64,000 nt of DNA from Escherichia hormaechei_A (lineage in GTDB: Bacteria > Pseudomonadota > Gammaproteobacteria > Enterobacterales > Enterobacteriaceae), in contig CP170191.1 in assembly GCA_042434945.1 (NCBI GenBank), positions 4,340,001 to 4,404,000 on the forward strand. Reading direction: 5' to 3'. The notes below the pieces were generated by a model, which made no database searches, was not told where the DNA came from, and worked only from the letters and a program-made list of their open reading frames with translations. The stretch's first letter is position 1; the number at the start of each line of letters is the position of its first letter. The position numbers were made by a program, and so were the translations under genes. Shown one piece after another: positions 7,702 to 15,798 of the stretch.

Positions 7702-8952
7702 GTGAAATTAAAAAACCGAAGCCGACAGCGGCGGGCGCTGATCCCGCATCATTTCTCAAAAAGCTATCACATCAACGCGCCACGGCTGAAAGCCGTGCTG
7801 ACCTTGTTCATCACCTTTTTTCTCTGCCTGCTGGTCTTTGCGATTGTCTTTAACTTTTCGGAAACCACGCTGGCACGCGGGGTGCTGATCCCGGCGCAGG
7901 GCGATGTCGAAGTGCGCGCCCGGGAGTCCGGTACGCTTGTGGATTTTGCCGTACGGCCGGGCCAGTACGTGAAGGAAAACGATCCGCTGTTCACCGTGTC
8001 GCAGGACTATGGCGGCAAGCAGGGCTCGGTGGTGCAGTTTGACCGCCAGCAGATGGAAGCGGAGAAGAAGCGCAGCGAGCAGCGCATCCAGGCCATTGAG
8101 GACTCGATTGCGTCGTATCGCAAAAATCTGGCGCAGCAGCTGGCTCTCACCGACAAGCAGATCGCCGTTTCCCGCGATAAGGTGAAGAAGCTGCGCGCGC
8201 TGTTAAAAAACAGCACCGACACCTACGAGGCGTGGAAATCCGTCTCCGGGAAGGGCTATGTCTCCAAAGTGGATCTCGATAAAAGCCACAACGATGTGCT
8301 CAATGCGCAGCTCAACCTGACGCTGGAGGAGAGCACTATTCTTGAGCTTGAGGCACGAAAAACCAGCCTGACCGACAGCACCCAGTCGCAAATTGACTCT
8401 CTGAGCGAAGAGCAGCTGTATGTGAAAAACCGCATCAGCGAAATTGACCGCAACCTGTCCAGCCGGGGAAGTTCCACCATGGCGATGCTGGCCCCTTCCG
8501 ATGGTTACGTGGTGGCGATTAACTTCCCGCCTGGCCGGGCCATTACGCAAAATAGCGAGGTGGTGGTGGTGATCCGTAAAAATACCGCGGCGACGATGGA
8601 GGGGTACCTGTATGTTCCGGCAACGGGTGTGGGGCGCGTGGCGAAAGGCGATAAGGTCAAGCTGCGCTTCGACTCCTGGCCCGTAGACAAATACGGTTCC
8701 GTGGAGGCGACGCTGTCCGATTTCTATGAGGTAAACATTGATGCCCATTCGGCGCTGATCCCGCTCCAGGAAGGGCAGAACTACTACCTGGCTAAAGTGC
8801 GCGTCCCCTCCTGGTTTACCGACCCGGACAAGAAAAAGCGCATGCTGATGGGCGGAATGACGGTGAACGCCGATATCGTTATCGATCGTAAGCCGCTTAT
8901 CAATCTGCTGATTGCGCCGCTGGAAAGGGTGCGCAAGCGGTTTATCGATTGA
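7702..8952 (+). CDS. HlyD-family periplasmic adaptor (membrane fusion protein) for peptide export
   Basis: 416 residues starting at GTG. A basic cytoplasmic N-terminus (KLKNRSRQRR) precedes one membrane helix at about 33-52. A lipoyl-like half motif follows (VEVRARESGTLVDFAVRPGQ), then a long coiled-coil hairpin at about 110-245 rich in Lys, Glu and Gln, the second lipoyl half (MAMLAPSDGYVVAINFPPGR), and a C-terminal beta domain. This is the CvaA/HlyD layout that links a C39-ABC exporter to TolC. It is the last gene of the peptide-secretion unit. The SD is weak, fitting coupling to the gene ending 6 bp upstream. No TolC homologue lies in the window, so the chromosomal TolC would be used. Confidence 0.9.
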   Translation: MKLKNRSRQRRALIPHHFSKSYHINAPRLKAVLTLFITFFLCLLVFAIVFNFSETTLARGVLIPAQGDVEVRARESGTLVDFAVRPGQYVKENDPLFTVSQDYGGKQGSVVQFDRQQMEAEKKRSEQRIQAIEDSIASYRKNLAQQLALTDKQIAVSRDKVKKLRALLKNSTDTYEAWKSVSGKGYVSKVDLDKSHNDVLNAQLNLTLEESTILELEARKTSLTDSTQSQIDSLSEEQLYVKNRISEIDRNLSSRGSSTMAMLAPSDGYVVAINFPPGRAITQNSEVVVVIRKNTAATMEGYLYVPATGVGRVAKGDKVKLRFDSWPVDKYGSVEATLSDFYEVNIDAHSALIPLQEGQNYYLAKVRVPSWFTDPDKKKRMLMGGMTVNADIVIDRKPLINLLIAPLERVRKRFID

Positions 8953-9029
8953 CCCGATTTCATTTTAAAGCATTTATGCAGGCACTTTTCTGAATTTAAT
9001 CAAAGTGGTATTGCCTTGTTATCCTTAAT

Positions 9030-9057
9030 AAAGATAAGGGTTTAACCTTTATCTCTT
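9030..9057. promoter_or_regulatory. A+T-rich inverted repeat downstream of the export operon
   Basis: An imperfect dyad (AAAGATAAGGGTT and AACCTTTATCTCTTT, with a one-base bulge) lies between the HlyD-type gene and the next gene. It could end transcription from the left or act as an operator for the pair on the right; neither is certain. Confidence 0.3.
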
Positions 9058-9063
9058 TAATTA

Positions 9064-9528
9064 ATGGATTATGCTATGGACACAGTAGAGGAATCTGGCG
9101 GGACGTATTTCTATCACGGGAATGCGAACGTAACCCCACAGGAGCTATTTTTGCTGATATTCGCTGAGGGTCTGGCGAACCATCTGGGCGTAACTGTGGA
9201 GACTGCTGCAACAATCCTGGCGGGGCAGCCTATATTACCCAAGCGTAAGGTATTGGGTGCGTCCGGTTCGCGTACAAGTATCGCGTCTAAGGTAGCGCGT
9301 CGCATTTTAAAGGGGGTCCACTTTCCTGAAGGCATGAGAGTGGAGACGATCATCGGTATGGGTAAAACCAGACAGACAAATAAGGTTGGGGCCGTCGTGG
9401 GAAGAGCAGTTCCCTTTGTTGGCTATGCCCAGGCGGTAATTATCTTTGCCCTAGTTGCCAGAGAAACCAGAAACAAGTACAACCTCATTGCCCGACCGAA
9501 AGATCGGATTGCCTGGACTTATTTCTAA
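9064..9528 (+). CDS. Small membrane-associated protein found with Hcp/DUF1493 genes
   Basis: 154 residues (or 150 if the in-frame ATG at 9076, MDTVEES, is the start; neither has a strong SD). The middle is basic and Gly/Ser-rich. One probable membrane helix lies near the C-terminus (VPFVGYAQAVIIFALVA), followed by a short positively charged tail. I recall similar proteins in Salmonella and E. coli type VI secretion or Rhs neighbourhoods, always next to a DUF1493 gene, but know no assigned function. The stop codon overlaps the following start (TAATG), so the two are coupled. A type VI effector with its immunity partner is a reasonable guess given the Hcp gene nearby, but is not shown by the sequence. 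Confidence 0.65.
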   Translation: MDYAMDTVEESGGTYFYHGNANVTPQELFLLIFAEGLANHLGVTVETAATILAGQPILPKRKVLGASGSRTSIASKVARRILKGVHFPEGMRVETIIGMGKTRQTNKVGAVVGRAVPFVGYAQAVIIFALVARETRNKYNLIARPKDRIAWTYF

Positions 9529-9845
9529 TGTTGTTGCCGGATGAGCAAGAGTTTTTAGATTACATCACTGAAAATTACAGTGAACGTAAGCGTCCTGCCC
9601 TTAAGGAATGGACCTTCCAGGAGCATTTTAACCTCGTCCCTGAAGATCTGGAGGAGATGCTGCTCGACCTATTCAACCGGTATGAAATTGAGCACAGCAA
9701 CTTTGTCATGGATAACTACTTTGAGCCCGAGCTTTTTTGGTACCAGTATGGGCTTAGAAAGAAGTTTCGAGATCGTCAGTACAAGCCGCTAACGCTCGAA
9801 ATGATTATTGAGTCTGCCAAAGCGGGGCGCTGGTTGTATGATTAA
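9528..9845 (+). CDS. DUF1493 family protein
   Basis: 105 residues, acidic and without signal peptide or membrane segment. The start overlaps the stop of the preceding gene by one base. Motifs fitting DUF1493 are an N-terminal region rich in Glu/Asp, an FNLVPEDLEE stretch and a C-terminal KPLTLEMIIESAKAGRW. Function of the family is unknown to me; it is repeatedly paired with the upstream membrane-associated protein. The gene converges on hcp across a short hairpin. Confidence 0.75.
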   Translation: MLLPDEQEFLDYITENYSERKRPALKEWTFQEHFNLVPEDLEEMLLDLFNRYEIEHSNFVMDNYFEPELFWYQYGLRKKFRDRQYKPLTLEMIIESAKAGRWLYD

Positions 9846-9862
9846 GGGGCTAAGCGCCCCTT
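9844..9862. terminator. Hairpin between convergent DUF1493 and hcp genes
   Basis: Perfect 7-bp stem AAGGGGC/GCCCCTT with a 5-base loop, starting at the DUF1493 stop codon. T-runs are short on both strands, so it may be a weak bidirectional terminator. Confidence 0.45.
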
Positions 9863-9869
9863 GTGCGTT

Positions 9870-10352
9870 CTATGCTGACTGGCGTTCGTTCCATGCATCG
9901 CTGAAGATAATGTTCCCGTCGTTATGCTTCCAGGTAATCTTCTCGTAACGCAGTTCGACCGTTTCCATATGGTTTTCGTTAGGGTTATCCCCTGGTGCCA
10001 TTGCTGGTGAAATCGAAACTATTCGCACGCCTTCAAGCAGCATGTTGAAGTATTCCTCTTCCTGTCCAGAGTAGTTGATCCGATACCATTTTATTTCTGC
10101 TGACACCAGGCTTTGACCTGTCGCAACTGCTTTATAAAGATATGGGCTAGAGCAGTCGAATTCTTTAATGATCAGCATAGGGGAATGCATACGTGTACCG
10201 GTTATTTTGCCGGTTGCGTTATCTGTTGGGATCATGAGGTTGTGGTGGAACCCTTTTACCTCAATGCTGCACTCTCTGTGCTGAACATCAACTCCGCCTT
10301 TGATTAATGCTCCGCCGTCGTCCTTAAGCCATAAGTATGCTGGTATAGACAT
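9870..10352 (-). CDS. hcp: Type VI secretion tube protein Hcp (orphan)
   Basis: 160 residues with the Hcp pattern: N-terminal MSIPAYLWLKDDGG, the central GKITGTRMHSP strand and SPYLYKAVATGQSL, and a C-terminal YEKITWKHNDGNIIFSDAW. Hcp hexamers stack into the type VI tube and can carry small effectors in their lumen. SD AAGGAA lies 8 bases upstream of the ATG. No sheath, baseplate or ClpV gene is in the window, so it must work with a type VI system elsewhere or be dispensable. It is roughly half identical by eye to the second Hcp at 25538-26023. Confidence 0.9.
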   Translation of the reverse strand: MSIPAYLWLKDDGGALIKGGVDVQHRECSIEVKGFHHNLMIPTDNATGKITGTRMHSPMLIIKEFDCSSPYLYKAVATGQSLVSAEIKWYRINYSGQEEEYFNMLLEGVRIVSISPAMAPGDNPNENHMETVELRYEKITWKHNDGNIIFSDAWNERQSA

Positions 10353-10614
10353 TTCTCTATTTCCTTATTTTGTTGAATAACGTCATTATTGTGCTTTAAA
10401 ACCCCATACCTATCCTTTCCATCAAGTATGTCAATACGCTCCAGCGTATGTCCGCTATACGCATGGAAAGGTGAAACCAGATCATGTTTACACCCAATCG
10501 ATGTCCTTTTAAGACATTGACCAGGCAAATTTTAACCAAAATAAGGAGTTAACTTATAACGCTTCCAGAAAAGATAAAAAGCGGTTCTCTCAGCACTACC
10601 GGTGAGGATGGCAA
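10353..10614. other. Intergenic region upstream of hcp
   Basis: 262 bp between hcp and the ATPase gene, both on the minus strand. It should hold the hcp promoter, but I could not pick a convincing -35/-10 pair. A 74-codon open frame here has no supporting features. Confidence 0.4.
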
Positions 10615-11703
10615 TTACCCCAGCCTCTCCATCCTCGTCTCCCCCTCCGCCATCGACAGCTGATACAGCGGAAACGATCGGTGCTTCTCAATCAACTGCG
10701 CCAGCTCCGGCGAGTGGCTGGTGAGCCAGATCTGCGAGTAGCGGCTGGCCTCGGCAATGAGGCTTGCCAGAGCGGGCAGCATCTGCGGATGCAGGCTGTT
10801 TTCCGGTTCGTTGAGGGCGATGAATGCGGGAGGGCGCGGGCTTAACAGCGCCACCGCCAGGCACAAAAAACGCAGCGTGCCGTCGGAGAACTCTGCCGGT
10901 TCCAGCGGTCTGCTCAGCCCCTCGCGCTGCATCATCATGCGGAAGCGCCCGCCGGTGTTGTCGCTGTAAAACACGCAGCCGGGGAAGGCCTGGTCGAGAA
11001 TGCGCATCAGCAGCAGCTCGTCGCCAATTTCGACAATGGTCTGAAACGCGGCGGCCAGGTTCGCGCCGTCGCTGGCCAGCACCGGGGAACGAAAGCCCAC
11101 CTGCGGGGCACGGATCGCCGAGCCGGATGAGACGGAAAACTCGTGATAGAATCGCCAGTTACGCAGGGACTCGCGCATCTGCGACACTTCGGGGTAGAGG
11201 TGCGGTTCACCGAGCTGACCGAACACCGACTCGTTCTCATACAGCGTGCCGCTGTGGGTCACTTTTTCGTGATGCACGTTGTTCAGGAATACGGCCTGGT
11301 TCTTACGCTTCATCAGCTGTGACGACGGGCGACGGTGCTGTCCGCCGAGCCAGATAGATTCCTCTTTGATCACCGGATCGAGCTGAAACTGTGAGGGGTA
11401 GGGCAGCTTTTCCACGAACCCGACCTGAAGCTCATATTCATAGGTTTCCGTTTCCACCGCCAGGTTCATGCGTCGTAGCTGGTCGCTGCGGGTTTTGCCC
11501 GCCCAGAACACTTTCAAAATTCCCCCCTCGTTCGCCAGCGCCTGGGAGAATTGCCCCTGCGCCGCGCTGTGCATCAGGTAAATCGCTTTATAAATATTAG
11601 ATTTTCCGGTGCCGTTGGGGCCGAACACGATATTGAGCTGTTCCAGCTCAAGCGACATATCGCGAATTGAGCGGTAGTTCTGAATATGCAAATTTTTGAT
11701 CAT
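10615..11703 (-). CDS. AAA (RecF/SMC-like) ATPase, COG4637 type
   Basis: 362 residues. Walker A FGPNGTGKSN lies near residue 30, after the opening MIKNLHIQNYRSIRDM that is usual for RecF/SMC-like ATPases. An ABC-type signature FSDGTLRFL and Walker B FIALNEPENSLHP lie near 270-305, with a downstream switch WLTSHSPELAQL. The residue before the catalytic Glu is Asn rather than Asp. These proteins resemble OLD/RecF ATPases without a nuclease domain; the substrate is unknown. SD GGAG precedes the ATG. It stands alone (no partner nuclease or methylase beside it), which argues against a two-gene defence system, though single-gene ATPases of this kind are poorly understood. Confidence 0.8.
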   Translation of the reverse strand: MIKNLHIQNYRSIRDMSLELEQLNIVFGPNGTGKSNIYKAIYLMHSAAQGQFSQALANEGGILKVFWAGKTRSDQLRRMNLAVETETYEYELQVGFVEKLPYPSQFQLDPVIKEESIWLGGQHRRPSSQLMKRKNQAVFLNNVHHEKVTHSGTLYENESVFGQLGEPHLYPEVSQMRESLRNWRFYHEFSVSSGSAIRAPQVGFRSPVLASDGANLAAAFQTIVEIGDELLLMRILDQAFPGCVFYSDNTGGRFRMMMQREGLSRPLEPAEFSDGTLRFLCLAVALLSPRPPAFIALNEPENSLHPQMLPALASLIAEASRYSQIWLTSHSPELAQLIEKHRSFPLYQLSMAEGETRMERLG

Positions 11704-11849
11704 CGGGGTACTCCGCTGTGCACGCTTAACCTGTACAGAATTACAGTATTTTACGCTGAGCGCAAAAAAAAGACGACAGTGAGGGTGTCGTCTAAACGGG
11801 GTACTGCTTTGGGCCTCTGTGGGTCAACAGGGCCTTCGCTTCTTTCTTA

Positions 11850-12809
11850 TCAGGTAACGGCCAGACGCAGACCCAAATCATCAGGATAGGGATCAAAGTA
11901 GTTTTGCGTCATCAGATACCGGTCAGGGTATTCAGCCAGATAATGCTTCAGCAGCGTCAGCGGCGCGAGGATCGGCAGCAGCCCGTCCCGGTAATGCAGG
12001 ATCACATCACGCAGTTCTCCACGCTGGCGGCTGTTCAGCTGGTTACGGAAATAGCCCTGAATGTGCATCAGCACGTTAGTGTGATTCTTCCGCGAAGCGG
12101 GTTTTTTCAGAATGGTCATCAGCTTGTCGCGATAGGCCACGAAAAACGCGTCCAGATCGTCCCACTCGTGCAGTGATGCCACGAACGGGCCAATTTCACG
12201 GTAGCCTGCCTGATGGTGCGCCAGAAGCTGAAGCTTATAGCGGCTGTGAAAGTCCAGCAGGGCACGGCGCGTCAGGCCATTTTTACGCATTACGTTCAGT
12301 TCGTGGAGAGCGAAAACGCGCTCAACAAAGTTTTCCCGTAGTACCGGATCGTGCAGGCGACCGTCTTCTTCGACGGGCAGCCAGGGGAAAGTTTCAAGGA
12401 GGGCGGCGGTGAACAGCCCGACACCCTCCTTGCGGCCCCGGTTGCCGTTTTCGTCGTACAGCCGCACGCGCTCCATGCCGCAGCTGGGGGATTTTGCACA
12501 GACGATAAAACCCGCCAGATCGCCGATTTTAGGCAGATAATCTGCCGTAAATGCGGCCATCTTCTGCGTAACGTCATCGTGCGGCGCTTTGCTGAACCGC
12601 ATTTCTGTCTCGCCGCCGGTGGTCATCACCAGACGCAGCGCCGGACGAGGCGTGGGCAGGCCGATAGCCATTTCAGGGCATACCGGACGGAAAGCGACCC
12701 ACTGCGCCAGCTCATCCATCACAAAGCCCATACGCTTATGCCCGCCGTCAAAGCGAACGGCGGAACCGGTCAAACATCCGCTAATACCCAGCACAGGTTT
12801 TGTTGTCAT
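11850..12809 (-). CDS. TudS (DUF523) - DUF1722 fusion protein, YbgA family
   Basis: 319 residues. I chose the ATG at 12809, which has GGAGG 8 bases upstream; a GTG at 12818 touches the SD. The N-terminal half is a DUF523/TudS domain with the conserved Cys positions visible (GISGCLTG, PVCPEM, SPSCGM). In thiouracil desulfurase three Cys hold a [4Fe-4S] cluster. The C-terminal half is DUF1722 (FALHELNVMRKNG, LLDFHSRYKL, NHTNVLMHIQGYF). E. coli K-12 YbgA has only the DUF1722 half, so this is the longer form. A role in removing sulfur from thiolated bases or tRNA fragments is inferred from the TudS part; DUF1722 is uncharacterised. Confidence 0.85.
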   Translation of the reverse strand: MTTKPVLGISGCLTGSAVRFDGGHKRMGFVMDELAQWVAFRPVCPEMAIGLPTPRPALRLVMTTGGETEMRFSKAPHDDVTQKMAAFTADYLPKIGDLAGFIVCAKSPSCGMERVRLYDENGNRGRKEGVGLFTAALLETFPWLPVEEDGRLHDPVLRENFVERVFALHELNVMRKNGLTRRALLDFHSRYKLQLLAHHQAGYREIGPFVASLHEWDDLDAFFVAYRDKLMTILKKPASRKNHTNVLMHIQGYFRNQLNSRQRGELRDVILHYRDGLLPILAPLTLLKHYLAEYPDRYLMTQNYFDPYPDDLGLRLAVT

Positions 12810-12911
12810 GGTGTGCACCTCCCGATCTCATACCTAAAAGTTACACAACATTGCGTATTTGTCCAAGTATTGGCGGGATTATTTTTAAATCGTCTTTAAA
12901 ATCAAGAGCAA

Positions 12912-13322
12912 TCAGCTGCCCTTGTAGGTTGAGTAACCGTACTGGCTGAGCAGAAGCGGGATGTGCAGTTTTTCATTGGTGCGGGTGACGGTGAACAGCA
13001 CCGGCACTTCCGGGAAGAAGGAGTCCAGCTTTTTACCGTGGAAGTAATCGGCGGTTTTGAAGGTCACTTTATACACGCCAGGCGCCATATCCTGATCCTG
13101 CGGATAGAGCGATTTGATGCGCCCGTCGTGGTCGGTTTTACCGCTGGCAATCGGGGTCCACTTGTCCTGCTCCTGCTTCTCCAGCGTGACGGCCACATCC
13201 GCTGGCGGCATACCGGTTTGCTGGTCCAGAACGTGAACGCTCAGGGTGCCTGCCGGGGCGCTGAACGCGGCAGGCGCGAAAGCCATTGTAGCCAGCATCA
13301 TCAGAGGGAGTGTCTTTTTCAT
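12912..13322 (-). CDS. hiuH: Periplasmic 5-hydroxyisourate hydrolase (transthyretin-like)
   Basis: 136 residues with a signal peptide (MKKTLPLMMLATMAFAPAAF, cut near residue 22). The mature part is a transthyretin-like fold with the family's active-site signatures: LSVHVLDQQTG (His), GRIKSLYP (Arg), LHIPLLLSQYG (His) and the C-terminal tetrapeptide YKGS (YRGS/T in most members). HiuH hydrolyses 5-hydroxyisourate, the product of urate oxidation, in the periplasm. No other purine-degradation gene is adjacent. The SD lies inside a perfect hairpin (separate entry), so translation is probably controlled. Confidence 0.93.
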   Translation of the reverse strand: MKKTLPLMMLATMAFAPAAFSAPAGTLSVHVLDQQTGMPPADVAVTLEKQEQDKWTPIASGKTDHDGRIKSLYPQDQDMAPGVYKVTFKTADYFHGKKLDSFFPEVPVLFTVTRTNEKLHIPLLLSQYGYSTYKGS

Positions 13323-13325
13323 CGT

Positions 13326-13358
13326 GTTTTCCTGTTGAGTTGTCGGTGACAGGAAAAC
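13326..13358 (-). promoter_or_regulatory. SD-sequestering hairpin in the hiuH leader
   Basis: On the hiuH mRNA a 10-nt arm GTTTTCCTGT (13349-13358) pairs perfectly with ACAGGAAAAC (13326-13335) across a 13-nt loop. The second arm contains the SD AGGAAAA and ends 3 bases before the ATG, so folding would hide the ribosome site. Confidence 0.6.
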
Positions 13359-13421
13359 GTTAGCACTCGCTGTGCGAAAAAATATTCAACTTTTCGTGAA
13401 GATTGCCTCAGCAGAAAATAA

Positions 13422-14147
13422 TCAGAGGATAATCACCTCAAGGGAAACCTGCTGCTGCCACTGCGCAACCTGCTTTTTCCGCACGGCGGTAAGTTTACCG
13501 CTGGTGACCAGCAGCCATTTGCGGTCCGGGAAAATTTCCGGGGCCAGCGCGGCAGGGGGAACCGGCAGTATGTCGATGCGGTGGCCCTGGCCGGTGCGCG
13601 TCAGAGCTTCAAGCCAGATCTCACAGGGGTCGTTCAGATGCCAGCCGCTGATGAGGATGTTATCGCCCGGCGCTTTTTTATCGCCCTCAAGGCAAAACGA
13701 GGTATAGGCGATGAGGATGCCGTCGAGGATCTCACGCAGCGTCATGGCGGCGGCGACGTTGGCCGATATCTGGCTGCGCAACGGACGCAGCACGTTAGTG
13801 ACCAGCTCTGGCCTTGGGTATTCGCGTCCGGCGTCGTAAATTATCTGACGCAGGGACTCAATTTTCCCCTCCTGCAACTTTTGCAGCATGGCCTGTTGCA
13901 GGGTTTGCCAGTTATTGGCGCGGCGCGGCGCAGGGCGTTCCAGCAGTGATTTTACCTGACCGATGGGTACGCCTTTTTTTACCCAGTCGAGGATTTTCAG
14001 CGCCTGCTGAACGTCCTCATCGCTGTACAGGCGGTGACCGCCGTCCGTACGCTCGGGTTTGAGCAAGCCATAGCGTCGCTGCCACGCCCGCAGCGTGGTG
14101 GCTGTGATGCCGCTGAGTCTGGCGAATTCGCCGATGGAGTAAGCCAT
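13422..14147 (-). CDS. MlrA-like MerR-family transcriptional regulator
   Basis: 241 residues. The N-terminal MerR helix-turn-helix (1-70) is clear: MAYSIGEFARLSGITATTLRAWQRRYGLL region, then GGHRLYSDEDVQQAL. The C-terminal 150 residues resemble the cobalamin-binding-like domain of MlrA/BluR, without the DxHxxG cobalamin motif that I can see. MlrA activates csgD (curli/cellulose); this paralogue's target is unknown. It reads away from blc, so it may control that gene or the hiuH side. No strong SD precedes the ATG. Confidence 0.85.
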   Translation of the reverse strand: MAYSIGEFARLSGITATTLRAWQRRYGLLKPERTDGGHRLYSDEDVQQALKILDWVKKGVPIGQVKSLLERPAPRRANNWQTLQQAMLQKLQEGKIESLRQIIYDAGREYPRPELVTNVLRPLRSQISANVAAAMTLREILDGILIAYTSFCLEGDKKAPGDNILISGWHLNDPCEIWLEALTRTGQGHRIDILPVPPAALAPEIFPDRKWLLVTSGKLTAVRKKQVAQWQQQVSLEVIIL

Positions 14148-14264
14148 GTCTGCATCCGAAGAGAAGGAGTTGTCTCAATATACTACGAATATTCCCCGAC
14201 GGGATGAAGCGCCGCACGGGTGCGCTACACTTAACGTCCAACCGCGTAAATGAAAGGAGTTCTC

Positions 14265-14789
14265 ATGAGGCTATGGCCTGTCGTTACCGGTGTCGCCATT
14301 GCGCTGACGCTGGTTGCCTGTAAATCTCCCACGCCGCCGAAAGGCGTGCAGCCCATTACCGGCTTTGATGCCAGCCGCTATCTCGGCAAATGGTATGAAG
14401 TCGCCCGACTGGAAAATCGCTTCGAGCGCGGTCTGGAACAGGTCACCGCGACGTACGGCAAGCGCAGCGATGGCGGTATCAGCGTACTGAACCGCGGCTA
14501 CGATCCGGTGAAGAAAAAATGGAATGAGAGCGAAGGAAAGGCGTACTTTACCGGCGAACCGACCACGGCTGCGCTGAAGGTATCGTTCTTCGGCCCGTTC
14601 TACGGCGGCTATAACGTGATCAAGCTGGATGATAAGTACCAGTACGCGCTGGTCAGCGGCCCGAACCGCGACTATCTGTGGATTTTATCGCGCACCCCGA
14701 CCATTCCGGATGCGGTAAAACAGGACTACCTGAACACCGCACGCGAGCTGGGCTTCCGGGTCGATCAGCTGGTGTGGGTGAAGCACTAA
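14265..14789 (+). CDS. blc: Outer-membrane lipocalin Blc
   Basis: 174 residues from the ATG at 14265, which has AAGGAG 6 bases upstream; an earlier in-frame ATG at 14250 overlaps that SD. It has a lipoprotein signal with lipobox LVAC and Cys19; Lys follows at +2, fitting outer-membrane sorting. The lipocalin motif is visible at YLGKWYEVARLENRFERG, with further strands GKAYFTGEPTTAALKVSFFGPFYGGYNV partly conserved with E. coli Blc, and DYLWILSRTP near the end. Blc binds fatty acids and lysophospholipids in membrane maintenance. In E. coli blc lies near 94 min, so its location here differs. Confidence 0.93.
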   Translation: MRLWPVVTGVAIALTLVACKSPTPPKGVQPITGFDASRYLGKWYEVARLENRFERGLEQVTATYGKRSDGGISVLNRGYDPVKKKWNESEGKAYFTGEPTTAALKVSFFGPFYGGYNVIKLDDKYQYALVSGPNRDYLWILSRTPTIPDAVKQDYLNTARELGFRVDQLVWVKH

Positions 14790-14790
14790 C

Positions 14791-15798
14791 CTACTGATAC
14801 GAAAAGGTGATGCTTGCCAGGGCGTTGGCCGAGCCGGGGACCAGTTCACCGGTTCGGATGTACTGCGCCTGGAACGGCAGGGACAGCGTTTGTGCCGAGC
14901 TGGTGGTCTGGATGAAAAACTGTCCCGTCGTACCTGCGGACGAGCTGTCCGGCCCCATCATCAGCGGCCCGGTACCGTTATAGAAAAACTGTACGCCAAT
15001 GCCGGAGGCCGTGGAGTCCCCGGTCAGCGTCACGACCGACGAGGTATTTGACGGTGTGGTCTGATCGGTCATCACTGCGTTAACCGCCACGTTCTCATCG
15101 CAGGTCAGGCTGACGTTAAACTCCCCCGACGGCGAGGTGCTGCCTACGCTGGGCAGCGTGTGAATATCAATGGTGCCCAGGTCGACGTTGGCGCTTTTCG
15201 TGCCTACCGTGCAGCCGCTTGCCGTCACCGTGATGGTGGTGGGGTTGATGATCACCTGCGCGGTTTTCACTTCGTTGTTATAGGCCGTCAGGATCGCCGC
15301 GTTAATGGTCGGGGTCTGGTATACGCCGGATTTCAGCGGAACGCCGGTCTTGATAAACGTCACTTTTGCCGACCAGCCCAGTGCGGTGGCGTAACCGTTA
15401 GTCCCATCGGCCGGATAGCTCTGCGTAATGCCCGTCTGCATCGGGACATAGGTGGTGCCGTTATAATCTTTAAGCCCAAGAATGAAGCCGATGCCGGGCA
15501 CGCCCGTTTCAAATACCATGTAATTTGCGCCATCAAGAATAACCGTGATGCCGGTGGCGGTTATACTGCTGCTCGGCTCCAGCGTCCCTTTGGAGCAGGT
15601 AAATACCAGGCCGCACCAGAACACTTCCGAGACGCTCGCAGAGGCGCTCCATTCAGAGCCGATCGTCTTTCCAGGCACGATGGAGTCTGCCGGGCCGGAC
15701 CACGACATGGGCGTTGGCGAAAGGGTGATATCCGATGTCCAGGAGAGGGCAAGTGCCTGAGAGGACATGAAAAACAGGGCTAAAAACAGTAAACGCAT
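14791..15798 (-). CDS. Fimbrial tip adhesin (type 1-like operon)
   Basis: 335 residues with a signal peptide (MRLLFLALFFMSSQALA). The layout is two-domain: a variable N-terminal part (about 20-190) and a C-terminal pilin domain with the paired Cys (SGCTVGTK, LTCDENVAVN) and final ...ALASITFSYQ strand that donates to the next subunit. It is the last gene of the fimbrial operon; the ATG overlaps the stop of the preceding subunit (TAATG). The receptor is not predictable from sequence. Confidence 0.85.
   Translation of the reverse strand: MRLLFLALFFMSSQALALSWTSDITLSPTPMSWSGPADSIVPGKTIGSEWSASASVSEVFWCGLVFTCSKGTLEPSSSITATGITVILDGANYMVFETGVPGIGFILGLKDYNGTTYVPMQTGITQSYPADGTNGYATALGWSAKVTFIKTGVPLKSGVYQTPTINAAILTAYNNEVKTAQVIINPTTITVTASGCTVGTKSANVDLGTIDIHTLPSVGSTSPSGEFNVSLTCDENVAVNAVMTDQTTPSNTSSVVTLTGDSTASGIGVQFFYNGTGPLMMGPDSSSAGTTGQFFIQTTSSAQTLSLPFQAQYIRTGELVPGSANALASITFSYQ

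Noticed and set aside
10304..10528. 74-codon minus-strand frame overlapping the hcp start
   Set aside because: It overlaps hcp and its SD, has no recognisable domain and no SD of its own.
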